Notes under the pieces: generated by a model
What the model saw: the letters and a program-made list of their open reading frames with translations, nothing else
What the model was told of the DNA's origin: nothing
Database searches by the model: none
Shown: positions 45,434 to 56,280 of the stretch, in pieces
How positions within the stretch are numbered: position 1 is the stretch's first letter
How the letters are laid out: each line of letters opens with the position of its first letter
Translations under genes and position numbers: made by a program
Source of the DNA: Leptidea sinapis
Taxonomy: Eukaryota > Arthropoda > Insecta > Lepidoptera > Pieridae
Length of the DNA: 64,000 nucleotides
Reading direction: 5' to 3'
NCBI RefSeq assembly: GCF_905404315.1
Contig: NC_066273.1
Coordinates: 7,936,001 to 8,000,000 of the forward strand

Positions 45434-46192
45434 CACGTCTAGACGACGGCCAGTCTTCAGCTCTGAAGTCCGAAACGTTCGTTTCCAAACAAGACTGCCT
45501 AGACCGAGGTTTATGACCCGGCGCCCGAGTATTGCTGAAAGGACCATTCTTGGTTTTTGAATATGGTGTTGTTAAGGCTTCAGTTCTGGAGCATGGTACC
45601 TTGATACACTTGTGCCGATGTTTTGATATCTTTTTCACGAAAGTATGGTTCAGTCACTCCTTCATTGCTAATTCCCCACCGTCCATCACTGAAGTTGGAT
45701 AGTGCCCACGTTCCACTCAGTCGACTAATTGGGAAGCTTCCTTAGAGCTTTGAGCATAAATACGGTCATTTTGCTTGTTAATATGTTGCTCAACTGTAAA
45801 AAAAATCTCATCTGTAAACAAAAATTTTCTGTGACCTCAATTTGCGTACCGCTTGCAAGCATGCAAGTCCTAAGTCATCTTTTAAACTACGCGACATGGT
45901 TCTAGGTGCTATCTTCCTCTTCTGAGATAAAATATTTTGCTTTCGGACAGGATTTTTTAGAATTTTTTCCCTTACTTATTTGACCACCTTTTCAGTACGA
46001 ACACTACGTGCACGGCCAGATCTTTTTCTGTCACAAACAGAGGAGGTCTCATTTTACCTAATAATAGTCCGGTACACAAACATTTTACTCATACCAAGCG
46101 TATGGAGAGTTTTAAATATTGCATTTGGCTGCATACCTACTTTGTGTGATGCAATCACAGCGATTCAGTTCTCTTTATCACCCCATTCCATT
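45434..46192 (-). pseudogene. maT/mariner-like transposase relic
   Basis: Minus-strand pieces in order: an HTH-like start (ASHKVGMQPNAIFKTLHTLG, MSKMFVYRTIIR), the linker VCDRKRSGRARSVRTEKVVK and VREKILKNPVRKQN, LKDDLGLACLQAVRKLRSQK, then VTEPYFREKDIKTSAQVYQG, TIFKNQEWSFQQYSGA and, in another frame, AEDWPSS. These correspond to the Tc1/mariner maT lineage (ETGSVEDRPRSGRPRSVRT and FQQDSAPAH regions). Many stops and frameshifts; the catalytic Asp after QQ has become Tyr. The 3' end is missing. Confidence 0.75.
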
Positions 46193-46199
46193 TTAATAT

Positions 46200-47140
46200 C
46201 GCAAAATATCGTAGAATGTATTAGCGCCAAAATGAGAAAACACAATCATATAAAAATGACAGATTCCAAATTCAAAAGTAATATTTTGTTTATTTTTAAT
46301 TGTAACAGTATTTATGGCCAGACCAAGTTGTAAGTTGCACAATGTTTGCATGTCTTGTCAAAATAAAAGCTATTTTAAATAATTAATTTCCCGTTAACCT
46401 GCTCGACGGAAAAAATAGAAAAGCTATTAATTTAAATACTAAGTTTAAACTGTACTTCAATTCACCTAGTTTTACCAATTTGCACGGAATTCTTTGTGCA
46501 ACCGTCAGCTTCGCACTTAGCCACTTTTTTATTTACAAGCACACCTATAGCGAAACAGATTGCGCCTCCAAGCGAAAAGAAATACATTTGTAAAATTAGC
46601 ACGATTCAAAGAATTCCCACGAGTTTCTAGCACACAAATTTTTGCCGTTGACGAATAAAAATAGGCCTAAATTTATACGCTATAAACTGTAGTTTAAAAT
46701 TCTAAAAATTTAATAGAAAAACAAGTATTCGTTCTACATTGCTATGAAATCCACTGAGAATTTGTCAATTTTATATTGTCCGGCTTAGCCGTTTTCGAAA
46801 TAACTAGACATTTAAAAAAAAATTCAAAATTCTCATTCGATTCACAAATTTCGTGATAGACTAGACTTAGTTAGTAGGACTTCCAATCTCGGTATTGCGG
46901 GTTCTCGGTATTCGGAGATAGATCTCGGTATACTTGGTATGGCTGTTATGCCTGGAGACGATGCTGGAATTGGAATAGGCAGCGGTAGTCAGGTGGTTCG
47001 CTATCAGATCTTACATTGCAGCAGGAATTGGGAGTTAACTATATCGTCAGCATCTAACATAGTTTGCAAATCTCCATCCAAAGGTATTGGATCAATTGAA
47101 TGAACTTTATTCATTCACTTGATGATCAATAATAAAAAAG
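46200..47140. other. No gene recognised
   Basis: Unassigned. At 46880-46950 short imperfect repeats of TCTCGGTATT occur. Confidence 0.4.
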
Positions 47141-47145
47141 TCATG

Positions 47146-47410
47146 ACAGGCTCATTTGCACTGGATGCCGGCTAGATTATGGGTACCACAACGGTGCCTA
47201 TTTCAGCCGTGAAGCAGTAATGTGTAAGCATTACTGTGTTTCGGTCTGAAGGGCGCCGTAGCTAGTGAAATTACTGTTCAATGAGACTTGACAACTTATG
47301 TCTCAAAGGTACGAGCGCAGTTGTAGTGCTGCTAAGATTTTTTGGGTTTTTCAGCACCAACAGCTGAACGTCCTGCTCGTCTCGCCCCTTAATAAAAAAA
47401 TTAAAAATAA
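47146..47410 (+). repeat. SINE-X copy
   Basis: Starts in AGGCTCATTTGCACTGGATG. Hairpin 1 is perfect (CAGTAATG TGTAAG CATTACTG, 47216-47237). The 3' end is CGCCCCTTAATAAAAAAATT; part of hairpin 2 is deleted. Confidence 0.8.
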
Positions 47411-47467
47411 AAAAAACTCGTCCCTTGTTTTCATAAAAAAAAAATACCCTTTATGAATCTGGGGTCA

Positions 47468-47640
47468 ATGGGGAGATATCGTATACTTGCATATAGTGCT
47501 TTACAAGGTATACCAGCTACTAGTGTGGAGGCCGAGAGAGCTTTTTCTTCTGCTGGGTATATCGCTTGTAAATTACGTAGTAGTTTGGCGGATTGACACC
47601 CTGGACATGTTATGTTTTCAAAATATTATATTAATACTAG
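47468..47640 (+). pseudogene. hAT transposase C-terminal dimerisation domain
   Basis: The frame RILAYSALQGIPATSVEAER, AFSSAGYIACKLRSSLAD is the conserved hATC motif. A frameshift then moves the pattern to DTLDMLCFQ. Only the last about 50 codons remain; no TIR was recognised. Confidence 0.75.
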
Positions 47641-47960
47641 CTGACCCAGCAAACGTTGTATTGCCGATATTAAAATCGCGATACAAAAGTAACTGTTGGT
47701 CGTAGATAGGTAAACATTTGAAGTTGTATGTATTTTTTAATGCTGACTCATAATCAAACAAATTTAAAAAAAATGTCAATAAATTAAAAAAAACAAACAA
47801 TTCGTGTGGAGCACCCTTAACATTTAGGGGGTGAAAAATAGATGTTGTCCGGTTCTCAGACCTACCCAATATGCACTCAAAATTTCATGAGAATCGGTCA
47901 AGCCGTCTCGGAGGAGTTCAAAGTTTAACACCATGACACGAGAATTTTATATATTAGAAA
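47636..47960 (+). repeat. Dispersed repeat, CTAGCTGACCCAGCAAACG type
   Basis: Starts CTAGCTGACCCAGCAAACGT and ends CACGAGAATTTTATATATTA. The internal TCTCAGACCTACCCAATATG and GAATCGGTCAAGCCGTCTCG match the arthropod-wide pattern. Confidence 0.7.
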
Positions 47961-48064
47961 TACATATTCAAATATTTTTATTCCAAATAGGATGTGGAGG
48001 ACCCATTCCAAAAAGAATACTTCAGAACTGAGAAGAATTAGAAAAGTCGTAACAAATTCAGCGG

Positions 48065-48400
48065 GCTTTCTTTTTCATAAAAAAAAGTTGTTATAAATAA
48101 TATCATACAATTTAATAGCCTGATTATTTAATAGCCTGAGGGCGGTCACTCCATTCCCAATCTGTGGTATCATTCAGAAAGTCATTTATGTTATAGTTTT
48201 AGTTATACCTCTACCATACAAACGATTTTTAACAATTCTTTTGAATATCGTAACACATTTGTATTGAACATTATCTGGGATCTTGTTGTAAAAGCATACA
48301 CATGGCCCCACAAAAGGCTTACTTAATCGGCTTATCCGAGTAGTAGGCATAACAAGTTTATGTTTGTTCCTCGTGTTAACATTATGATTGTCTTTACAAC
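48065..48400 (-). pseudogene. LINE family B RT C-terminus
   Basis: Minus-strand: HNVNTRNKHKLVMPTTRISR, LSKPFVGPCVCFYNKIPDNV and KCVTIFKRIVKNRLYG. The start is at about 48400. The 3' UTR is mostly absent. Confidence 0.75.
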
Positions 48401-48497
48401 ACAAATTTTACATTTTAACTCTTTATATTACTATCCCACATTTATTTAATTTGATCTCTAAGTAACTATACTCATCCTCCTCCCTGCGTAGTAATCC

Positions 48498-49004
48498 TCA
48501 GTACTGAGGGTCGTGACCACCCCTCTGTATCACTTTCTCACGTATGATCGCTCTCCATCTATTCCTGTCTCTGGCGGTGTGAAATACATTGGGAACCGTA
48601 GAGTCGAGGGCGGAGTGGATCTGGTCGGACCATCGTGTTGGACTGCGTCCACGAGGCCTCTTCCCATCTATTTTGCCGACCACAATGAGCCTCTCAAAGT
48701 TTCCATCGTCCTTCCTTGTGATGTGACCGAAGTATTCTAAAACTCTGCGCAGACATTCGGAAGACAATCGCGAGGAGATCCTGAGTTCACGCAGTATGGA
48801 GAGATTAGATCGAAATGCTGTCCAGGGGATACGGAGCACTTTTCTCCAGCACCACATCTCAAAGGCGTCAATGCGTTTGCGGTCTGCAGCTTTCAGTGTC
48901 CAAGTCTCAGCTCCATACGAAAATATCGATAAGACTAGGGTCCGTACCAGTTTGGTCTTAGTTTTTACGGAAATGTTGCGATCTCTCGAGATTCTTCTAA
49001 ACTA
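48498..49004 (-). pseudogene. LINE (RTE-like) reverse transcriptase C-terminus, one open frame
   Basis: The frame is open from about 49004 to the stop at 48498: RRISRDRNISVKTKTKLVRT, LVLSIFSYGAETWTL, RIDAFEMWCWRKVLRIPW, LRRVLEYFGHITRKDDGNFE, GKRPRGRSPTRWSDQIHSAL and a GGHDPQY end. This is the thumb and C-terminal tail of lepidopteran endonuclease-reverse transcriptases. No stop lies within about 168 codons, so it is a young but 5'-truncated copy. Confidence 0.82.
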
Positions 49005-49329
49005 TACTCATAATAAGTTTACAATTTAAATGAAAGTTTTTTATTCCTTAATTCTTTTTTGTTTTATTAACTTTCGAATACGTTCATAAACATAACGTGG
49101 TAGGGTGTAGGCAGAGACCACATCTTTCACCTAAAATGGCTTAGATTATATTGATTTCTAAGTCCCGTGAATTCCGAGGTCCCACGGGTTCGAATATTTT
49201 CACTCCCGCAAATATCGAGATTGGAAATAAGTTGCGGGAATGGAAGCCATAGCTTGAAGTGTAGATTGCATATTTTAAATAAGTTTGTTAATAAAATATT
49301 AAAATAAATACCTAACCAGTGACAATTAG

Positions 49330-49700
49330 TTATGTTTTTAAAGAGATAACCCTCACTTCTAGGATTATTAATACACAAATAAAATTTGAAAAACAAAATT
49401 TTATGAACGATGCGGGACTCGAACCCCACGACCTCTGGCGTTCCGTGCCAGTGCTATAAACAACCGAGCTAACCGTCCGAGTGACGTATCGTCATAAAAT
49501 CTTGTATGCTTTGTTCAACTCTCGAGTCCCGCATCGTTCATAAAATTTTGTTTTTCAAATTTTATTTGTGTATTAATCCTAGAAGTGAGGGTTATCACTT
49601 TAAAAACATAACAAATTGTTTAGATTTACAAGAGCGACAGCTCAAGTCAATTCCCTAATATGCAAATATGTGTACAAACCAGTGATTTATTTGTACTTCG
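49330..49700 (-). repeat. Foldback tRNA-derived SINE (family 2)
   Basis: Inverted arms 49330-49422 and 49522-49612 (93 and 91 bp) are almost identical, differing by a 3-nt indel and one or two bases. They flank a 99-bp spacer. On the minus strand the spacer carries a tRNA-like head (CGGACGGTTAGCTCGGTTG) ending in the B box GGTTCGAGTCCCGCATCG. The body shared with 22215-22520 follows to the right (AGAGCGACAGCTCAAGTCAA). Confidence 0.8.
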
Positions 49701-50745
49701 TAATGGGCGGGGGTATAAATACATTGGACCTAAGTTCGAGTACTTAAAAATTGCAAAGTGCGATATGAATATTCACAAGTTATTTAATATCTCGCAACAA
49801 TTAGTTATTCATGAAAAAGGAAGCTCACATCACCAAATAACAGGCGATACCTAAACTCGCCCTGAAAATTAATTTGATTTAAATTCGAATCTTGAATCCG
49901 CAAAGCACTAAGTTAATATACGCGAGGCGGTTAAGTGAACCCCACGCTAATCCGTGAATATCTAACACTTTAAGCAGAGATAGCTGTGATTCTAAGACAT
50001 GATTTATAAATTTTGGCCCAGATTTAAAATTACAGTATTCACGCTAGACAATTTTTAGCTTTTTATTGAAAATATTACCAAGGTAATTTCACGCCGTACA
50101 AATTTCAAACGCTAATAGGTATTTTTGATGGCGACTGATCAATCAAACGACAACAGCTGCTAGAAATGAGTTTAAAAATGTAAAAAATGCCCAATATCTA
50201 CTCAAATAGAACTTTTCATTCAACACCATAACAATGGTGCTTCCTTCATTGGCATTACTGTTGATTATATAATGTACGGTTGGCAAAAAAAAACTGCTTT
50301 ATAATAATTAAAATCATAATCACAATTTCATCAATTTTAGATGTCGGTACATGAATAATATTGTAAATTATGATTTATAACATTATTTATTTATCTTTGT
50401 AAAGTATAACGAATTGTATTTAAGCATAAAACATATCTGCAGATAGTCTGGATAGTATAGCGATGAACTTCGATTGTGTATGGCACAGAATGCTACTATG
50501 AAAACTACGATTTCTTGAACTTCCCGAGAGTTTATGCAAGTGTACCATCAGCATACAGGTCGTTGTCGACGGATATTGCTCAAACCGGAAGCCCGTGAAC
50601 GCTGTAGTCCAGCTGTGTGCTATGAGCTGGACAGTTGCGAGTACTGGAGATGCTGTACAGGGGTGATATAGATCAAGTATCGGTAGAAAATGGTATCTTA
50701 TATGGAATTATCTCGTGGTAAAATGAATCTTGTTCAATTAACCCC
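49701..50745. other. No gene recognised
   Basis: AT-rich with short open frames only. Confidence 0.4.
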
Positions 50746-50749
50746 CAGA

Positions 50750-51105
50750 AGACGTAAGTCGAGGCCTTCTAAAGGCTTTGCTTAATATCAGAATACTGGG
50801 TCTAGAAATCTCGAGCAATTGCTGATTTTTGTGGTCATCTAGGAGGCGTTTAGCTTCCAAGAAACTGCAAGAATCCAGCACACATTCTAGCACTTTACAA
50901 GGTGCAGATCCGACCACATATGGAGTACTCTGCCATGATGAGTGCTCTCATTTCTGCTCTCGTGCACCCCAGTGTCTGCTCGGAGCAGTGCAACGAAGAG
51001 CTGATCCAACTGTCGGGGGTACAGTGCTCTGTAAGCGAACATGATGAGAGACGTCGCTTTATTTTCTTCTACCGCACTTATCACGGGTAGTATTTTGAAG
51101 ATACA
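50750..51105 (+). pseudogene. Jockey/R1-like LINE RT C-terminus
   Basis: Frames encode LYKVQIRPHMEYS-type and ALISALVHPSVCSEQCNEEL. A frame change leads into a CSVSEHDERRRFIFFYRTYH end, parallel to the 44.3-kb copy (CRIYHG). Frameshifted and lacking the 3' UTR. Confidence 0.7.
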
Positions 51106-51127
51106 CAAACATATAAAATATACATAA

Positions 51128-51290
51128 CAAGTAGCTGACCCGGCAGAAGTTGTTCTGTGGATATAAAAAAAAAACGTTTTTTAGGAATTTGCCAATAATA
51201 TTTCAAAACATCTCTGTTGTTATAATGAAATTGTTTCACAGCAGAACTGTCAAACCGTGCGTCAATAAATTCTCTCATAGAATATATGTC
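51128..51290 (+). repeat. Dispersed repeat, GTAGCTGACCCGGCAGAAG type
   Basis: GCTGACCCGGCAGAAGTTGT, AGGAATTTGCCAATA and GTTTCACAGCAGAACTGTCA. A second copy is at 62105-62258. Confidence 0.7.
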
Positions 51291-51295
51291 CATAC

Positions 51296-51352
51296 AAAAG
51301 GCGTATCAATTGCTATCAGCTGAACGTCCTGCTCGTCTCGTTCCTTATTTAA
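51296..51352 (+). repeat. SINE-X 3' fragment
   Basis: Only AAAGGCGTATCAATTGCTAT, CAGCTGAACGTCCTGCTCGT and the end CCTTATTTAAAAAGAAA. Confidence 0.7.
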
Positions 51353-51354
51353 AA

Positions 51355-51760
51355 AGAAAGTGTGTGTGTTCTTATGAATGCACGCAAGAAGATATACTTT
51401 GTCCTATCGAAGCAAAAATTTTTAAAATGATATCTTCCTCGTGCTATTCTACGTTTCCAGAAAGAGAATTTTGTAAAAATCTTGCAAAGATGGCTTTGAC
51501 AATTAAATATTAAATAATGGATAAGGCTGTATGGTCTTGAACTCTTTGCCTATCCTAATAATGGACGAATAAAAAAAAATAAGGAATGCCGCAAACGTCA
51601 CAAAATTTTAGGAACCAACTTCACCCTGTAATTTTTTTCTTACATGCCACCTAGATCTAACTTTACGATGTAGAATTCAGGTGTCGGTGTGCGCGCGCAT
51701 CGTAAAAATTCACTCTCATCAGTTTTCTCCATCGCGCCAAAAGAAGTATAATTTCAAATA
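51355..51760 (-). mobile_element. TIR element, ATACTTCTTTAGGCGCG family, inverse copy
   Basis: Left end ACGCAAGAAGATATACTTTG; right end GCGCCAAAAGAAGTATAATT. The internal GGAACCAACTTCACCCTGTA matches 30460-30860. Confidence 0.7.
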
Positions 51761-53100
51761 AATCTAGAATTGGTATACTTAACAAAACACTCGCCCACAC
51801 GTAAACGTTTCATACTCGTTTGTGTAACGTTTTGTGCCGACCGTACCGTCCACACGAGGAGCAACTAGTTAATTTCCTTTGTGACAGCGCCGGCGGGATG
51901 TGTGCGTGGAAATCGCGATACGTCACGGTGTACCCAACTCCGGGTGTTGCAGCCCTACTCCCATCGACTGCTATAAATAACACCTTATGTATCACCTTAT
52001 TTCGAACACATTGTTGTGAATGGAACGGCGGTATTTATTGACTGTACAAGACCTAGTCTATTGCAAATAGGAATCAAGTACTACTGATAATAATTTTAAT
52101 TTTAAAGAAATATATCATAAAAAATGAGGTTTCACTCTCCGAGTACACTCAGATGAATATTCGAAGGGTAATGAACAATGAAAAATCGGGCTGCACCACA
52201 ACACAGTTCTTGGCGACTCCATTCTGAAGAGGTTATTCGGACTACTTTAAATTACATTTAAATTAGGGGAATTTTTTTTTGCAGCTCTTACTTGAAATTT
52301 CAAATAAATTGCGAATCCAAAACTTTTCTTCTTCTATTTTCCCTTTGACTACGTTTTTTTTTTTGTTCGTCGTAAGAGAGTCCCTCTTATAAGCTAATCG
52401 ATAATTTTATCAATAACAGGAACAAGGTAGTTTATAGTATTTTCTTTGATTAATGTGAGTGTTACACATTTAAATAAAACGCTTTTTAACGCGTGCAAAT
52501 GTAACTGTGTTTTTACATTGGATTTTTCGTAAAAACTACATTTTTATTATTATTTGAGGTAACCCAACGTTTCAAGACCTTTCCAGATTCCTTTTCCTGA
52601 ACCCCTGAACACAATTACAATTACACGCGATTTTATCCTTTAAAAAGTGTTTTATTTAAAGGTTTGTTTGTATTATCTAATAGTAGCTAAGATAATCAAA
52701 AAGTATAATATAAAATTATGTCATATTAGTTTATATACGTATACAAAAAACTTACTAATGCTAACAAATTGTGACATTTGTGGAAACTGTAAGCAGAGCT
52801 TTGAGCGCTCGGCCCTTAGTAAGTAAGAACATCTACCCTACTAGCGTCGGAACAATAAGGATGTCGACATCGCATCTACGAAATAGGACACACGTAAGCT
52901 TCTGTGGCTTTTTAGTACTTTTTTAATAAGTTACAACTTATTTAATTACAACAGGAACGCCTATTTAGCTAATAGCCAAATTGAAACATTTTAAAAACTT
53001 AGAAGTGCTAACCCTGGCTGCTTTGCCGGCACTCATGTAGTGATCGCCGGCAAGCGTCTTCTATCCCCACCGCCTTTTGCTATTTGTGTCGTCTTTTATC
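51761..53100. other. No gene recognised
   Basis: A GC-richer stretch at 51780-52040 (CCGTACCGTCCACACGAGGA) carries short frames on both strands but nothing recognisable. A TATAAATA at 51972 has no supported gene downstream. Confidence 0.4.
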
Positions 53101-53104
53101 ACCT

Positions 53105-53365
53105 TTTTTATGACAATAAGGGACGAACGAGCAGGTCGTTCAGCTGATGGTAAATGATACGCCCTAGGATTTCTTGAAAAATCCAAAAATTCTGAGAGGC
53201 ACCTCAATTGCGCTTGTCACTCGTTGAGATATAGCTTCACTAGCTACGGCGCCCTTCAGACCGAAACACAATAATACTTACACATTAATGCTTCACGGCA
53301 GTTAATAGGCGCCGTTGTGGTACCCATAATCTAGCCAGCATCCTGTGCAAAGGAGCCTCCCACTG
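53105..53365 (-). repeat. SINE-X copy, both ends present
   Basis: Antisense from TTTTTTATGACAATAAGG to GAGCCTCCCACTGG, with an internal deletion between the two hairpins. Confidence 0.82.
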
Positions 53366-53379
53366 GCATTACTTACTTT

Positions 53380-54430
53380 GCTGCAGAATACAGAGCAAAT
53401 TCAAAGAATAATATAATAATTTCCAAGCTATTCGTCTAGTCTAACTGGTAGGAGGACAAAAACTCAAAAAGGCATGCAATAAATTTAATTTATTGTTAAG
53501 TTTACAAGTACTGTCTGAAGTACGTACAAGTACAAGGTTACATAGAATTGCTTACTGAGAAATTATTAATTAAAAGCACTCTGCAAAACTAAACAAATTG
53601 AAGAAGAAATTCTAATTAAACGCAACGCCCCAATCATGATTTAATCCAATAAGTCCAACAGTCTTAACGAAAATTAAATTCCGATACCAAATATAATCCC
53701 TTCGCTAAGATTTATATAGAATTCGCGAAATTGACTTCAATGAAAAATCCTATCAAACTTTTGGTTCATTAAGAAGTGATAAATATCAAAGTTTATGAAC
53801 TAAGTTGATTTATTAAGTAATAATATTTAAGTGATTGAAGTGAAACTTCGAATCGTTGTGATTTGAAACTCGATGAAACGAAAAAGCGAGACGATAGAGT
53901 CACAAACAGGTAAATGTATAGGATTCAGCGGGCGAGGAATGAGATAGGAAGCATTATAGTGTTTTGGTACCAGGCGATCATAGTTGAAGAAGAGATTGTC
54001 TTATATATGACGCGAATATACCTTAATATATTCTGACCTCATGCGCATGACGTATTACTACAATACTACATAGACACCAGGAGAACATAAATATTGTGGT
54101 GGTGATAGTAATGTCTTTCATAGCGGTTGAAATCATGTGTCATCCTAGCAACATGTACCAGGACTTCATATGCAGCTTAGAGGTTCATGCACGATGTACA
54201 TCTTAAAATTATTATACAATTGCTGACCATCTTGAAGCCAAAAATTTTGAAGGTTTCACTTCTACCACATGTGAATTGCATTGCATATATGTTTTTTGTA
54301 CATGCGCAGAATTATATGACGAGTTATCCGTTGCCTCTACCCTAGTTTAAAACAACGGAACCTCAGGTAAGTGGGTTTCCGTATTTAAAAGTCATCACAA
54401 TTTTACATTACAAATAAGGCAAATATGGAA
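53380..54430. other. No gene recognised
   Basis: AT-rich unique-looking sequence. Confidence 0.4.
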
Positions 54431-54439
54431 AGGACCTCA

Positions 54440-54600
54440 AAACGGGTACATTAAAGAGGCAGACCCTATGCTAGACGGAAAGATGAAATTATTCAGTCCC
54501 CTGGTAGTAATTGGTTTCAGCTAGCACAAACCAGAGAAGACTGGCAATCCTTGAAGGATGCCTTCACCTGTAGACGGATTCTTGCAAATATAAACTCAAA
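54440..54600 (+). pseudogene. LINE (RTE-like) RT tail fragment
   Basis: One frame gives RGRPYARRKDEIIQSPGSNW, FQLAQTREDWQSLKDAF, the same pattern as other endonuclease-RT tails (GRP..RW.DEI..W...A..R..W..L.EAF). About 45 codons. Confidence 0.65.
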
Positions 54601-54609
54601 CATAAAGAA

Positions 54610-55165
54610 AAATAATACTTTAAGTACTAACAATATTTTTTACAAAACTAATGTTGTTACTAACCCTATCAATTTAATTTTATAACTCTTTATTGCAAGA
54701 AATGTAGGGCTGTTTTTTTAATGGCCAATATATTATCAATTCTTCTAGCAAACTGTGTGTACAATCTGTGCATGGTACTTCGACGCTCAATAACCGCTAA
54801 CTTACACCGCTCCAGATCATTTTTATATGGGATGTATAAAATGTAACGTATAATCCAATTAACATGAATTCGTTTATAATAAGCTGTGGCAAGAACTAAG
54901 TAAACTAATCAAAATTATTACGAAGACCTATTTTTGAGACTAAACTCTGTTTTACACGGTCGTGATCTTTCGACGTCACTTTTAGCGGATTCTAGTGCAT
55001 TTGCTAAAGTGATATTCAAGAAAAAGTCTGGATATTAAGAACAAATGATACTAGGAAAAACCTTCAAACTTAGAGCATAATTTCACCTCAATGACCCCCA
55101 ATGCGTCTTTAAGTCTTCTACCATTGCAGAAGTGAAATAGTTAAGATCCGCATCTTAGTAATACA
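54610..55165. other. No gene recognised
   Basis: AT-rich. No supported feature. Confidence 0.4.
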
Positions 55166-55169
55166 GGAC

Positions 55170-55755
55170 TATTCTCGCTATTCTAACCCTGAGTCCTAAA
55201 GAATCATTAAGAATTAAAAAAGTCAACATTTTAACGGTTACCTCTCAATATATATGGACACATCAATATTAAGAGATAATGTTCAATATGTTCATAAGCA
55301 CATTAACGAATTTGCTAGAAACTGTGACAATCACAAAGTTAACACGAGGCAATAACGTAAACTTGTTATGCCTACTACTTGGTTAAGTCAAGTTAGTAAA
55401 TATTTTTCTAGGCAATGTATATAATTTGCTTTTAAGATAATATGATCCCAGAAAATGTACAAAGTAAATATGTTACGAAATTTAAAAAAAATGTCAAAAT
55501 ACGTTTGTTTGGTAATGTGTATCCATTATGATACATAAAATATTTTCTTATTGATACCATAGACTGGGAATAGAGCGAATGCCCTCAGGTTATTTAATTA
55601 TAAATTTTACTGTACGATTTGCATATATTGTAACGAAATTAAAATAAAGCCTGCTGAGTTTCTTACGCCCGTTCTTCTCAGGTCAGAGGCATACTATTTC
55701 GAATGGGTGGTAGTTTACATTAAGTGATTTTTACCCTATTTATATTTGAATTAGA
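55170..55755 (+). pseudogene. LINE family B RT C-terminus and 3' UTR, decayed
   Basis: Relics parallel to 36262-36870: TAAAGAATCATTAAGAA, AACACGAGGCAATAACGTAA, CCCAGAAAATGTACAAAGTA. The 3' UTR has CTGCTGAGTTTCTTACGCCC and a TTTGAATTAGAAT tail. Confidence 0.7.
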
Positions 55756-55775
55756 ATCAAAACAGCCACATTAAA

Positions 55776-55910
55776 TTGCCCCTTTCTCATGTCTAGTATA
55801 AAAAAATATCTCTGAGACATCGCCTCCAGAAAGCTATTTGAACGCCTCGTTGTAACAATAGTTAGTGGAAATACCGGTGCTTATTAAAATTTAACTGGAA
55901 GACTTAGTTT
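55776..55910. repeat. 135-bp direct repeat, left copy
   Basis: From TTGCCCCTTTCTCATG to AACTGGAAGACTTAGTTT. About 87% identical by eye to 56146-56280 and of the same length. It contains CATCGCCTCCAGAAAGCTAT. Confidence 0.85.
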
Positions 55911-56148
55911 TTTTTATGAAATTAAGAGACGAGACAACCAGAACTGCCCAGAAACCCAAAAATTTTGCGTGGCACTACAGTTGCGCTCGTCAACTTGAGA
56001 CATAACATGATAAGTCTCATTTGCCCAGCTACGGCGCCCTTCAGAATGAAACACAGTAATGTTTACAAATTACTGCTTCACGCTCAAATTGGCGCCGTTC
56101 TGGTACCCATAATCTAGCCGACATCCTGTGCAAAGGAGCCTCCCATTG
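55911..56148 (-). repeat. SINE-X copy lying exactly between the 135-bp repeats
   Basis: Antisense: poly-T end at 55911, and 5' end GGAGCCTCCCATTG at 56135-56148. A deletion removes part of the region between hairpin 1 and the 3' end. Confidence 0.8.
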
Positions 56149-56280
56149 CCCCTTTGTCTTGACTAATTAAAAAAAATATCTCTTAGCCATCGCCTCCAGA
56201 AAGCTATTTGAACGCCTCGTTGTAAAAATAGTCCTTTTAAACACCGGTGATTACTAAAAATTAACTGGAAAACTTAGTTT
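56146..56280. repeat. 135-bp direct repeat, right copy
   Basis: From TTGCCCCTTTGTCTTG to AACTGGAAAACTTAGTTT. Pairs with 55776-55910. Confidence 0.85.

Noticed and set aside
45980..46333. 117-codon plus-strand frame
   Set aside because: It is the antisense of the maT-like transposase relic, whose minus-strand reading has recognisable motifs.
49435..49505. Functional tRNA gene within the hairpin
   Set aside because: Only the promoter boxes resemble a tRNA. Cloverleaf pairing fails and related copies carry the same SINE arms.
51820..52041. Possible small Cys-rich secreted protein (73 codons)
   Set aside because: Both strands are open here because of local GC composition. There is no signal peptide, splice context or recognised motif.
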